From the NCBI GenBank assembly GCA_017547805.1, contig JAFYOR010000106.1:1-59386 (forward strand): DNA of 59,386 bases, read 5' to 3'. Numbering within the stretch: the first letter of the stretch is position 1; every line of letters begins with the position of its first letter. This stretch comes from Clostridia bacterium (GTDB lineage: Bacteria > Bacillota > Clostridia > Christensenellales > Aristaeellaceae). The translations under genes and the position numbers were made by a program. Shown in pieces: positions 22,080 through 30,259 of the stretch. The notes beneath the pieces were generated by a model. It saw only the letters and a list, made by a program, of their open reading frames with translations, was not told the DNA's origin and made no database searches.

Positions 22080-23003
22080 TCAAGCTTTTGCTTTCTCGAT
22101 TTCAATATCCGTGAAACGAATCAGTTCCTCCGCGCCTTCTTTTACACGCTGTCCGATGCGGTTCATTTCCGGATATCCCCATCCTCCAAATCCCTTGTTC
22201 GGACCAATAATGGAACCAGATGGAATCTCGTGGGACAGGATGTACGCGAGGGAAAGCGCTGATTTCTCTGGCGAATTGATCAGCGGTCCGACAACACCGG
22301 CCAACCGTCCGATGCCATTTCCGAATGCATTCAAGCCCATCGGCGTAATGGTCATGCCAGGATGATTCATCATCATGCGAACATTGCTTCCCGCATACCG
22401 CTTTGCCTGTGCATATGTGTATCTGGCAAGGCACAGTTTGGATCGGGCATAAACAGGAAAAGCACGATAACGCTTTTCCCGCTCATAATAAAAATCCGCA
22501 TAATCCACCGTTGCGATCTTATGGATGATGGAGATCGTGTTCACATAGACCACCTCATGCGGAAGCGATGAAAGGTATGGCAGCAGCCGCTCGGACAGGT
22601 AGTATGTGCCGATATAGTTCGTGCCGATCACAAGGTCAAATCCATCCGCAGTCTTTTTTCCCGGCTGACGGAATACGCCCGCGTTGTTCACAAACGCATC
22701 AATGTCCACTTGACTGCTCACAAGTTCCTCGCAGAAGACTTCAATGGACGAAAGACTTGCCAGATCGAGCTGCATGACAGATATGGAAGCTTCCGGATGA
22801 TCACCTATAAGCCTCAGACGGGCTTCCTTTGCCCGCTCCTTATTACGGCAGGCAAGGATCACATCTGCGCCAAGATATGCCGAGATTTCCGCCATCTTGA
22901 AGCCGACGCCGCTGTTTGCTCCCGTGACAAGAACGGTCTTGCCTTTCAGTGAGATCTTGCAGTTTTCGTTTAGCCAACGTTTTGTTTTGTCAGAGAGACT
23001 CAT
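22080..23003 (-). CDS. Short-chain dehydrogenase/reductase
   Basis: 307 residues. Cofactor motif TGANSGVG at 27-34, NNAG near 107-110, catalytic Ser in VNTISIIHK, and YARSK (Tyr and Lys of the active site). The length and the N-terminal extension before the Rossmann fold resemble the retinol-dehydrogenase/WW-oxidoreductase-like group of SDRs. The substrate is unknown. AGGGCAGGAAAACAG precedes the ATG. It ends exactly at the integrase remnant, so the C-terminus may have been fixed by a recombination joint. Confidence 0.87.
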   Translation of the reverse strand: MSLSDKTKRWLNENCKISLKGKTVLVTGANSGVGFKMAEISAYLGADVILACRNKERAKEARLRLIGDHPEASISVMQLDLASLSSIEVFCEELVSSQVDIDAFVNNAGVFRQPGKKTADGFDLVIGTNYIGTYYLSERLLPYLSSLPHEVVYVNTISIIHKIATVDYADFYYEREKRYRAFPVYARSKLCLARYTYAQAKRYAGSNVRMMMNHPGMTITPMGLNAFGNGIGRLAGVVGPLINSPEKSALSLAYILSHEIPSGSIIGPNKGFGGWGYPEMNRIGQRVKEGAEELIRFTDIEIEKAKA

Positions 23004-23114
23004 CTGTTTTCCTGCCCTTCAGTTACTCTTTTCCCGATGAATATCGATTTATCACTCGCACACCAAAGGTAGTCCGGTACCAATCTGTATTGCTTGAGTT
23101 ACAGCAAATCCCGT

Positions 23115-23202
23115 AATATGATATTGTTTCATAACAGTTCGCCGCAAGCGTGCGACCAAATACATACTCTCCTCTGTACGTGATGCCGGCAGCTTCATCA
23201 TC
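23115..23202 (-). pseudogene. Integrase remnant around the HxxR box
   Basis: The minus strand reads EAAGITYRGEYVFGRTLAA followed by NCYETI, aligning with KAAAVPYRGEHVFRHTFATNCY of the intact integrase. The catalytic His and Arg are replaced (EYVFGR for EHVFRH). The rest is unrecognisable. It is the fifth copy of integrase sequence in the hot spot. Confidence 0.7.
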
Positions 23203-23252
23203 AGTTTTCACTGACAAAACACCAGGAAATAAGGATTTCAAAAAAAGCCAGT

Positions 23253-24326
23253 TCACGTTATAGACGTGCTTTCTCTTTCAATGATGCGCGGCTTGACGGT
23301 ATGGTTATTTGAAAGAGAGCGGCCTGTGTTGAGTTCTTCCATCAGGATATCGACAGCGATTTGGGCGATATGTCCGTATGGATAATGAACCGTGGTGAGT
23401 TTGGGGAGCGTTGAATCTGCAATGGGCAGATCGTCGCATCCAATGATCCCGATTTCGTCGGGCACTTTTTTCCCACGGGACAAACACGCCTTAAGAAAAG
23501 CGACAGCCAGCAAATCATGGTAACAGAAAACGCCTCTGGGCGCATGGCTGCCGGAGAGAAATGCGTCATAGCTCTGAGCGTTTGGATGATCTGTGTGATC
23601 AGAAGTCAGAATGTTTTGCTCGCAAAGGAAGAAACCGTTGCGTTTGAGCTCGGCGGCAAAGCCTTTGAGCCGGGCATCTTTCATGAAGTGTTTTTGGTTG
23701 AGACCAATGTAACCAAATTCCTTATATCCTCGCTTGATCAGATGATGAGCCGCAAAACGCCCAACATCATAATTATTGACGGATACGATGCTGCGCGAAA
23801 AGCCGCGGACATCTCTTCCCAGGCAAACAACAGGAAGAGGGAAATTCTCAAATGCGCGCTGGTTATTGAAATCCTTGTGAGAAAAAAACAAGACGCCGGA
23901 CATGCCCATTTCAAGCATCATCCCAAGCTGTTTTCGCTCGGTTTCCTCATTGTAGGAATGAATCGCCGCAAACAGATCATGCCCCATGCCGCCGAGCGCC
24001 TGATGCACATGATCGAATATGGCGGCATAATAAGCGTTGTTGACCTCCGGCAGGATAATGCCAAAGCACGGTTTTCTTCTTTGGGCGAGCAGGCTTTCAA
24101 GCTCGCTGTCCACAGCGCATCGCCCGCTGGTGATGTATTGCCGGGCGCCTTCCTGCACAAGCAAATGACGGCTGCGCAGCCAATTCGATGTTTTAACCGC
24201 TGTCACATAGGAGCATGGAGCATGTGCAGACAAATCACGAATGCTCATAAAACGGCTTCCGGAAGGACCGTGAATCCCGGACAGGATTTCCTTTTCTGTT
24301 TTCATGCCGGCATGCAGCACATCCAT
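23253..24326 (-). CDS. Transcription regulator with LacI-type sensor domain
   Basis: 357 residues. The first about 70 residues form a GntR-like winged helix (ILSGIHGPSGSRFMSIRDLS, then VTAVKTSNWLRSRHLLV), and the rest is a periplasmic-binding-protein-like sensor domain as in LacI/AraR (FGIILPEVNNAYYAAIFDHV; GVFCYHDLLAVAFLKA; IGIIGCDDLPIAD). This GntR-LacI fusion is typical of AraR-type regulators that sense a sugar. The start at 24326 follows AGGAGGAGAAACAAC. It is divergent from the catabolic operon starting at 24499 and is its probable local regulator. Confidence 0.85.
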   Translation of the reverse strand: MDVLHAGMKTEKEILSGIHGPSGSRFMSIRDLSAHAPCSYVTAVKTSNWLRSRHLLVQEGARQYITSGRCAVDSELESLLAQRRKPCFGIILPEVNNAYYAAIFDHVHQALGGMGHDLFAAIHSYNEETERKQLGMMLEMGMSGVLFFSHKDFNNQRAFENFPLPVVCLGRDVRGFSRSIVSVNNYDVGRFAAHHLIKRGYKEFGYIGLNQKHFMKDARLKGFAAELKRNGFFLCEQNILTSDHTDHPNAQSYDAFLSGSHAPRGVFCYHDLLAVAFLKACLSRGKKVPDEIGIIGCDDLPIADSTLPKLTTVHYPYGHIAQIAVDILMEELNTGRSLSNNHTVKPRIIERESTSIT

Positions 24327-24396
24327 GTTGTTTCTCCTCCTGCAGAACAGGTATATCAAATAGCCTGATGATATATGCAAAGGTGCCGTATTTCTC

Positions 24397-24426
24397 TTGA
24401 GATGCTTTGAAAAAAACATATATAAT
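24397..24426 (+). promoter_or_regulatory. Promoter of the 24499 operon
   Basis: TTGAGA, 18-base spacer, TATAAT in the divergent intergenic region shared with the regulator. The A-tract and AT-rich repeats around it may hold operators, but I see no clear palindrome. Confidence 0.55.
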
Positions 24427-24498
24427 GATTATAGCAGAAGTTGAGGCCATGTGCGAATACAATTGACAAAAAGATCAACAGCAACGGGAGGATGAAAT

Positions 24499-25527
24499 AT
24501 GGCGATTGAGCAAACTGCCGTCAGTTATTACGGAATCGGCTATGTGGAGCATAACCGACAGGATTTCAAGGAAATCAAAGCGCACGGATGCACCACGGTG
24601 ATTCTTGCCATCACAGAGTTTGACTTTGATTTCTGGTTCCCCTCCATTGACAAAATCATCGAAGCCGCGCATCAGGAAGGACTCAAGGTGCTTCTTGACC
24701 CATGGGGCATCGGCAAATACTTCGGCGGCGAACAGGTCAGCCTTTTCCTGCAGAACAACATTCATTCAAGACAGGTTTCGGCGTTTACAGGAGAACCGCT
24801 GAACGCAGCCTGCTTCAACACGAATTCCTTCCGGGATTACTTCCAGCGAATGGTTCTTAAGCTTGCGCGCGAAACCCATGCCGACGGCTTTTTCTGGGAT
24901 GAACCGCATTACGCGCTGCCCAAATCCTACGCGTCCATCACAGGCGGCGTCGGCGATGACTGGGCCTGCAGATGTCCCGTCTGTCAGAAGAAATTCATGG
25001 ATTATTATGGCTACGAGATGCCGAAGATCATGAACGATGACGTCCGGCAATTCCGTTGGCGCGAAGCCATGTTCATCCTGGAAGACACCAGCCGCAAGAT
25101 CAAGGAGATCAATCCGGATTATGAAATCACCATGTGCGTACATGCGACGCTGAACAGCTACTACGTCACAGAGCAGCGTGGATATGACGACTGGGACCGC
25201 GTGGCGTCTTGTCCGTATTTTGACGTATTCTCCACGACGATTATCAACTGGTCTCTTCCCCGTTCGTTCTTTGAGAGCATTACAAAGCGAACTGTGGAAA
25301 TGGCAAAGAAATATGGCAAGAAATCCGAACGCTGGATTATGAATTACAATGCCCGCCCGGAGCGTATGGAGCAAATGGATGAGGTGATCAGTCTGTACGA
25401 ACAGCTGGGGGTAGACCGGCTGGCAGCGTGGACATACCGCGGCGGATATGGCACAGTTGTCGCTGCGCCCAACGCGCTTGAAATGTGGGATCGACTTGGA
25501 GAAAACTACAGGAAGGTGCGCAAATGA
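24499..25527 (+). CDS. Glycoside hydrolase-like TIM-barrel protein
   Basis: 342 residues, no signal peptide, so cytoplasmic. GYVEHNRQDFKEIKAHGCTT and DGFFWDEPHYALP (acidic pair WDEPH near residues 133-137) look like a (beta/alpha)8 glycosidase core of the type found in uncharacterised families close to GH5/GHL groups. CRCPVCQKKFMDYYG near 155-169 shows a CxxC insert. I cannot name the family. CGGGAGGATGAAAT precedes the ATG. It overlaps the SIS gene by 4 bases, so it is strictly operonic. Confidence 0.7.
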   Translation: MAIEQTAVSYYGIGYVEHNRQDFKEIKAHGCTTVILAITEFDFDFWFPSIDKIIEAAHQEGLKVLLDPWGIGKYFGGEQVSLFLQNNIHSRQVSAFTGEPLNAACFNTNSFRDYFQRMVLKLARETHADGFFWDEPHYALPKSYASITGGVGDDWACRCPVCQKKFMDYYGYEMPKIMNDDVRQFRWREAMFILEDTSRKIKEINPDYEITMCVHATLNSYYVTEQRGYDDWDRVASCPYFDVFSTTIINWSLPRSFFESITKRTVEMAKKYGKKSERWIMNYNARPERMEQMDEVISLYEQLGVDRLAAWTYRGGYGTVVAAPNALEMWDRLGENYRKVRK

Positions 25528-26276
25528 GTACGAGCTTGGGATATCTGGAAACTGTAATCGAACTGCTGAAGCGAATTGAAAACGAGCAGTATGACAACAT
25601 GGTTGCAGCGGCGAAACTGATGAGTGAAGCGATTATTGAGGATAAGCTCATCCATGTGTACGGCGGCGGCGGGCACACGACGCTGCCCGTAGGCGAAATG
25701 TTCTTCAGGGCAGGCGGTTTGAGCAACATCAATCCGATCATGGAGACGGGACTCTCTGTGTTCAATCAAGCGCTGAAGTACCTTCAGCTGGAACGGTGCG
25801 AAAACTTTGGTCGCGCAGTAGTCCGCTATTATGATCTCAAGCCGGGCGATATCCTGCTGATTTTCCATAATATCGGAATCAACGCCGCAACCATCGATGC
25901 AGCGCTTGAGGCGAAAGCATGCGGCGCAAAAATCATTGCTGTTTCCAGCCATGATTGGCAGGAAGGAATTCCGCAGGATTATGAACTGCGCCACAGCAGC
26001 GGAAAGAATCTGTTTGATCTGGCAGACGTATGCATCGATGACTATAATCCTGTTGGAGATACGGTTGTGCGCCTGCCCGGTTTTGATACGCCGATTGGCC
26101 CGGTATCCAATCTGACAGACATGTATATTGCTCACCGGCTGGAGATTGAAACCGCCCGGCTTTGCCTTGCGCAAGGTGTGCAGCCGCCGATGTGGAAAAG
26201 CGCGAATGTCCCGGGCGGCGACGAAGCCAATCGGGCTTTGATCGAAAAATACAAGCCTCGCATCAAGATGCTCTGA
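25524..26276 (+). CDS. SIS-domain sugar isomerase-like protein
   Basis: 250 residues. ATGA overlap with the preceding gene fixes the start at 25524. IHVYGGGGHTTLPVGEMFFRAGG at about 39-61 and GDILLIFHNIGINAATIDAALEAKACGAKIIAV fit the SIS fold that binds phosphosugars (the loop rich in Gly and the S/T region). It resembles the family of YtlP/UPF0309-like or 'sugar isomerase domain' proteins. Probably isomerises or deaminates a phosphosugar produced in this operon. Confidence 0.8.
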   Translation: MSTSLGYLETVIELLKRIENEQYDNMVAAAKLMSEAIIEDKLIHVYGGGGHTTLPVGEMFFRAGGLSNINPIMETGLSVFNQALKYLQLERCENFGRAVVRYYDLKPGDILLIFHNIGINAATIDAALEAKACGAKIIAVSSHDWQEGIPQDYELRHSSGKNLFDLADVCIDDYNPVGDTVVRLPGFDTPIGPVSNLTDMYIAHRLEIETARLCLAQGVQPPMWKSANVPGGDEANRALIEKYKPRIKML

Positions 26277-26298
26277 ACCCCAATCAGGAGGTGATCAA

Positions 26299-27009
26299 AT
26301 GCTGCTGACAAAGGAACAGCTCAAAACCTGCACGGATGTGACCGGACAGGAAATTGTGTATCGGGACGGACACTACTGGATGAAGCGGGATGCGCGGGAA
26401 TACCTGCTCATGCCATGGAGAGCCAACAAAAGACTGAGCAACATGCGCACGTGCATATTGGATGGCTCTGTGCGTGACATTTCCGTGATGAAGTCAGAGT
26501 GTGTTGTCCAGCGCTGTTTTCCCCTGTCCTCCTTGGCCGCCAAGGAACTTGATATCTGCGAGTGGGTGCTTGACGACCGCATTGCGGAAGTCTTCGCGCT
26601 GACGGATGAAACGCATGTCTTTCACCTGATCGGCAGAATGAAGAGCGGACGGCGAATCACCATCGATATCAGCAATAATCTGCACGAAAACGTGCGGGAG
26701 ACAGAGCGTCACGAAGTGATTTCTTCCAATGGTTCGCTCGTCGATCTGCCGGTCGGTATGCAGTTGGCGACAGAAGATATTTACGCCTTCACGGCAGACT
26801 GCGAGCATCCTCAGGTATTCTCCGAAGTCATACTTGGACAAGAATTCTATACGCGTGAGCAGGCCGCAATCATCCGCGATGTGCGTTCGCTTCTGCTAAA
26901 CGAAAAGGAACTTGAAACACGCGAAAGCAGAATGGACGAATTGCAGCGCATTGTCCACGCAGCGTTTCTCTCTTCAAAGGAACTGAAAAGAAAGGAGATC
27001 CAGGCATGA
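26299..27009 (+). CDS. Unknown operon protein
   Basis: 236 residues, ATG after CAGGAGGTGATCAA. No membrane helix or signal. Mixed alpha/beta composition with a helical C-terminus rich in Glu, Arg and Lys (ELETRESRMDELQRIVH). It overlaps the oxidoreductase gene by 4 bases. I recognise no family. Its position between the isomerase and the oxidoreductase suggests a role in the same sugar pathway. Confidence 0.7.
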   Translation: MLLTKEQLKTCTDVTGQEIVYRDGHYWMKRDAREYLLMPWRANKRLSNMRTCILDGSVRDISVMKSECVVQRCFPLSSLAAKELDICEWVLDDRIAEVFALTDETHVFHLIGRMKSGRRITIDISNNLHENVRETERHEVISSNGSLVDLPVGMQLATEDIYAFTADCEHPQVFSEVILGQEFYTREQAAIIRDVRSLLLNEKELETRESRMDELQRIVHAAFLSSKELKRKEIQA

Positions 27010-28094
27010 GGAAAATCAAGATTGCCGGCCTTTCGCTTTTCAATGGACATGCGCGGATGTATTTTTCCTTTCTGATGAACAGTCCGATGTTTGATCTGGT
27101 CGGCGTGTCTGTTTCGCCCGAGAACCGTTCCCGCGCATTTCTGCACAAGCTGCCCGGAATCCCTGTCTATCCCACAGACGAAGCGCTTCTTGATGCGCAT
27201 CCTGAGGTGGAAGCGGTTGTCATCGCCGGTCCCAACTATCAGAATCTTGACAGGGTACGCCTGTGCGCAGCGCGGGGCCTTCACATTTACATGATGAAGG
27301 TGCCGACCATGCAGATGGATGAATACGCTGAGATGGAGCGTATCGTCAAAGAGACCGGAATCATCTTTCAGGTCGAGCTTCAGATGCGCTTCATTGCGAT
27401 GACCAGACGCCTGAAGAAACTGATTGACGAAGGCGCTGTTGGCAGAGTGATCTCTATCCACGCAACAAACATGACGCACTGCATCGCCAGCTGGTTTACA
27501 TGGGTCGGCGATGGCATTGGCAGCTATGGCAAGGATGTCCCTGTTCGTCCGGGCGAAAAGCTGCTGCGCGGCGGTGCAATTACGGATCATCCGCATATTT
27601 TTGACATGATGCGCTATCTGACGGATTCAGAATATGAATACGTTTATGCGGACTGCGCGCCCAATCTTCGAAAAGATATGCAGGTCGAGGACTCTGTCTG
27701 CATTCTGGGCAGAATGAAAAACGGCGTGATGGTTTCGCTGGATCCTTCCTATTCGCGCATGGAAAACCCCATGACGCCGCTTGGTCCGCTTGGGCCGGGA
27801 TGGGAACAGTATCCCCGGCGCGTAGAGGTCAACTACACGGTGACAGGCGAAAAAGGCGTCATCCTTGTCGATTGCTATAACAGCGGCATGTATCATACTG
27901 CAAATCCAAATCATTCTTATACCATGATGCCCAGTCATGAGGATTATCATTTTGAACGAATGATGGAAGATTTCTATCGCTGTGTCTGCGAGAAAAAAAC
28001 ACCCGTCGTCACTCTGGAAGGACATCGGCCCACGATTGAAGTCATGAATGCCTGTTACGAGAGCATTTCACGCCAGGAACCTGTTTATCTTTGA
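27006..28094 (+). CDS. Gfo/Idh/MocA family oxidoreductase
   Basis: 362 residues. KIKIAGLSLFNGHARMYF replaces the usual GxGxxG with a looser glycine pattern, as seen in some members. VEAVVIAGPNYQN, the YMMKVPTMQMDE segment at the place of the EKP motif, and ITDHPHIFDMMRYL (family HD region) follow in the normal order. The unusual KVP in place of EKP suggests a divergent substrate or inactive member. Last gene of the operon, with a terminator at 28116. Confidence 0.82.
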   Translation: MRKIKIAGLSLFNGHARMYFSFLMNSPMFDLVGVSVSPENRSRAFLHKLPGIPVYPTDEALLDAHPEVEAVVIAGPNYQNLDRVRLCAARGLHIYMMKVPTMQMDEYAEMERIVKETGIIFQVELQMRFIAMTRRLKKLIDEGAVGRVISIHATNMTHCIASWFTWVGDGIGSYGKDVPVRPGEKLLRGGAITDHPHIFDMMRYLTDSEYEYVYADCAPNLRKDMQVEDSVCILGRMKNGVMVSLDPSYSRMENPMTPLGPLGPGWEQYPRRVEVNYTVTGEKGVILVDCYNSGMYHTANPNHSYTMMPSHEDYHFERMMEDFYRCVCEKKTPVVTLEGHRPTIEVMNACYESISRQEPVYL

Positions 28095-28115
28095 TTTGGA
28101 ATAGCATCCACCATC

Positions 28116-28159
28116 AAGAGCCAGACGCAGTCCGAATTCGCAAGCGTCTGGCTCTTTTC
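28116..28159 (+). terminator. Terminator of the sugar operon
   Basis: 13-bp stem AAGAGCCAGACGC/GCGTCTGGCTCTT with a 15-base loop and a T run. Confidence 0.85.
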
Positions 28160-28185
28160 GCTTTCGGGACCTTTGCTTCGTCCTC

Positions 28186-28213
28186 TTGTTAAATGCCTGT
28201 TTTCTGCTATAAT
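28186..28213 (+). promoter_or_regulatory. Promoter within a diverged right-end repeat
   Basis: TTGTTA, 16-base spacer, TATAAT, then GGTTCATATGAAAC. The stretch 28168-28230 aligns with 19841-19903 over about 60 bases with a single gap. It may drive the acyltransferase at 28377 or mark the right end of an older island. Confidence 0.55.
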
Positions 28214-28304
28214 GGTTCATATGAAACAGGCATGGCAGACCGTGTTTTCAGGAGAATCCCCTGTTTCGCACGCCGTTTTCCCAAGGTGCTGATCGAAAGA
28301 AGCC

Positions 28305-28323
28305 GATTCTGCGCCCCCTGCCA
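28305..28323 (+). repeat. Degenerate tRNA-Trp tail
   Basis: GATTCTGCGCCCCCTGCCA resembles the tRNA-Trp end GAATCCTACTGCCCCTGCCA with gaps. It lies 92 bases after the promoter, about the same distance as at 19887-19974. It would be the outer boundary of the tRNA-Trp hot spot; the match alone is weak. Confidence 0.45.
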
Positions 28324-28376
28324 ATCCAAGCCCCCGCGCAGGCGCTTTCTGCGCGATTGTATATGGAGGAAGAACA

Positions 28377-29396
28377 ATGAAACCGCAAAGAGAATACTGG
28401 ATTGATGCCATCAAGATTCTTGCATGTGCATTGGTTGTCCTTGGGCATTTCTTTCAGAGTGTCGTAACAGCCGGCATTATCCCTGACAACCAGCTTTATC
28501 AATCCTTTAATCAGAGCATCTACTCCTTCCATGTGCCGCTGTTTTTCATCTGCAGCGGATATCTCTATCAGAAGTACAGTCATGTCGCTTCTTTTTCCGC
28601 ATGGAAAAGCAATGTGCTTAAAAAACTCTGCGCTTTAGGCATACCATATGTTGTCTTTTCCACGGTTACATGGGGGCTGAAAACCGTCTTTTCCGGTCAC
28701 ACAAACTCTGCAATTGATGCGGGTCTTCTTGACACGCTGCTGCTCAAACCGCTGTCTCCCTATTGGTATTTATACTGTCTGTTCTTCATTTTCCTTATCA
28801 CGCCCACGTTCGCCAATCGGAAAACGGCTGGCGGTTTCATGCTTGCGGCATTGGCGCTGAAGCTGCTCTCTGTGCATCATGCTTCCGGGATATACGCCGT
28901 TTCGACGGTTTGTTCAAACGCCATCTGGTTTATTCTTGGCATGTATCTGTGTCTGGCCGATATCCGCAGATTGTTCTGCAGAAAGCTTTCCAGCTTGGCA
29001 AGCACAGGCTGCATGGTCATTCTTCTGGGGTATACCATTTTCATCACCAGAGAATGGAACGCATACGAAAACTTTATCATCGGGTTCTTCGCCTGCGCCG
29101 GTATCGTTCTCCTGTCGGGCTCTCTCTTTCATCAGACAGAAAAGTCCGGCTTTTTGAAGCTTGCATCCCGATACACAATGCCGATCTTTCTGCTGCATAC
29201 GCTGTTCGCGGCTCCATGGAGAATCGTACTCATGAAAGCCGGCATCAGCAGCCCCGCTGTGCATATCGTCACCGGCATTCTGATCAGCTTTATCGGCCCC
29301 GTCGTTGCCGCTGAAATCATGGGCAGATTCAGGTTTCTGGATATTCTGCTCTATCCGCTGAAGTATATCAGACTGGATGGCAGCAAGACCGTATGA
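28377..29396 (+). CDS. Acyltransferase family 3 membrane protein
   Basis: 339 residues, about ten membrane helices, ATG after GGAGGAAGAACA. The N-terminal YWIDAIKILACALVVLGHFF with the catalytic-type His, and the later SFHVPLFFICSGYLYQ, are hallmarks of the OafA/OatA-like acyltransferase-3 family, which adds acetyl or succinyl groups to surface polysaccharides. No C-terminal SGNH domain is attached. A second member is at 35578. Confidence 0.88.
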   Translation: MKPQREYWIDAIKILACALVVLGHFFQSVVTAGIIPDNQLYQSFNQSIYSFHVPLFFICSGYLYQKYSHVASFSAWKSNVLKKLCALGIPYVVFSTVTWGLKTVFSGHTNSAIDAGLLDTLLLKPLSPYWYLYCLFFIFLITPTFANRKTAGGFMLAALALKLLSVHHASGIYAVSTVCSNAIWFILGMYLCLADIRRLFCRKLSSLASTGCMVILLGYTIFITREWNAYENFIIGFFACAGIVLLSGSLFHQTEKSGFLKLASRYTMPIFLLHTLFAAPWRIVLMKAGISSPAVHIVTGILISFIGPVVAAEIMGRFRFLDILLYPLKYIRLDGSKTV

Positions 29397-29492
29397 TATT
29401 GTTGGCTGATGACAAAGCATTGCCCCTGTAAATCGTCATTTTATAATTGCTTTACAAGTGAAGTTTTGCGACTCTATGAAAGGCGGATTCTG

Positions 29493-30095
29493 ATGCATCC
29501 AAAGGAAATGGAAAAACTAACTCAGCATTTTAATATGTATTTCCATCAAGACGACTGTATGGTATGGCATCCTTTCGCTGCAGATCCTCATATTGATGTG
29601 CTTCTCTATAAACCCAACGACGCTTACCCCTATTGGAAGATGGTCACGATGGGCGCAAGCGATTTCAAAATGCCTGCGCCAAAACCTTCGCTTGGAAACC
29701 GTAACGAATACATCATGTTCATCGATCCAAATGAAGATATGACCAATAAGGAGATTGCAAACTGGTATTTGAGGAAATTATTTGAAGTAGCATATTATCC
29801 TATTGCTACCAAATCGTTTATTTCTTATGGTCATAGTGTTGAATGGGATCCCAACGACGAAGAGGAAATGGTTGGCGCTTATCTTGAAATGCCGCAAATC
29901 ATTGAAGACACCGGTATCCTGCGCTGCAAGCTCGGACTGCTGAAAACTGTCATCTGTTTACAGGTCATCCTGCTGAACAGGCAGGAAATAAACAAGCTTC
30001 TTGAAGTTGGACCGGAACAGTTCAGCTATTTCCTGTATCCGGATGAAGGTCCCCAGCATTTTATTTGTGAACATAGTCGAAGCGATAAATTTTGA
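29493..30095 (+). CDS. Suppressor-of-fused domain protein
   Basis: 200 residues. The start follows AAAGGCGG at 29493; the longer frame is not supported. VLLYKPNDAYPYWKMVTMGAS, then NRNEYIMFIDP and a YPIATKSFISYGHSVEW segment match the bacterial SUFU domain. In bacteria these proteins often act as immunity or accessory proteins in polymorphic-toxin loci, but no toxin gene is adjacent. The actual role is unknown. Confidence 0.75.
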   Translation: MHPKEMEKLTQHFNMYFHQDDCMVWHPFAADPHIDVLLYKPNDAYPYWKMVTMGASDFKMPAPKPSLGNRNEYIMFIDPNEDMTNKEIANWYLRKLFEVAYYPIATKSFISYGHSVEWDPNDEEEMVGAYLEMPQIIEDTGILRCKLGLLKTVICLQVILLNRQEINKLLEVGPEQFSYFLYPDEGPQHFICEHSRSDKF

Positions 30096-30207
30096 CTGAC
30101 TTGAATATTTCGGAAAGCGCTTCATCCAGCTTGAAGTCTGACAGCATGTCCTGCAGATGACTCACACACAGATCCCGGATTCCGCGTGTTCACACTCCCC
30201 CTTCCAC

Positions 30208-30241
30208 ACAAAAAGTGCGGCGAAACATTCGCCGCACTTTC
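30208..30241 (-). terminator. gdhA terminator
   Basis: 13-bp stem AAAGTGCGGCGAA/TTCGCCGCACTTT with a 4-base loop; T run on the minus strand. No gene is seen in 30096-30207. Confidence 0.85.
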
Positions 30242-30259
30242 TTATACGCTGTTTTACAA

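Noticed and set aside
29409-29440. Another tRNA-Trp tail (TTGCCCCTG)
   Set aside because: Only nine bases match, with no CCA and no terminator or promoter in the usual places.
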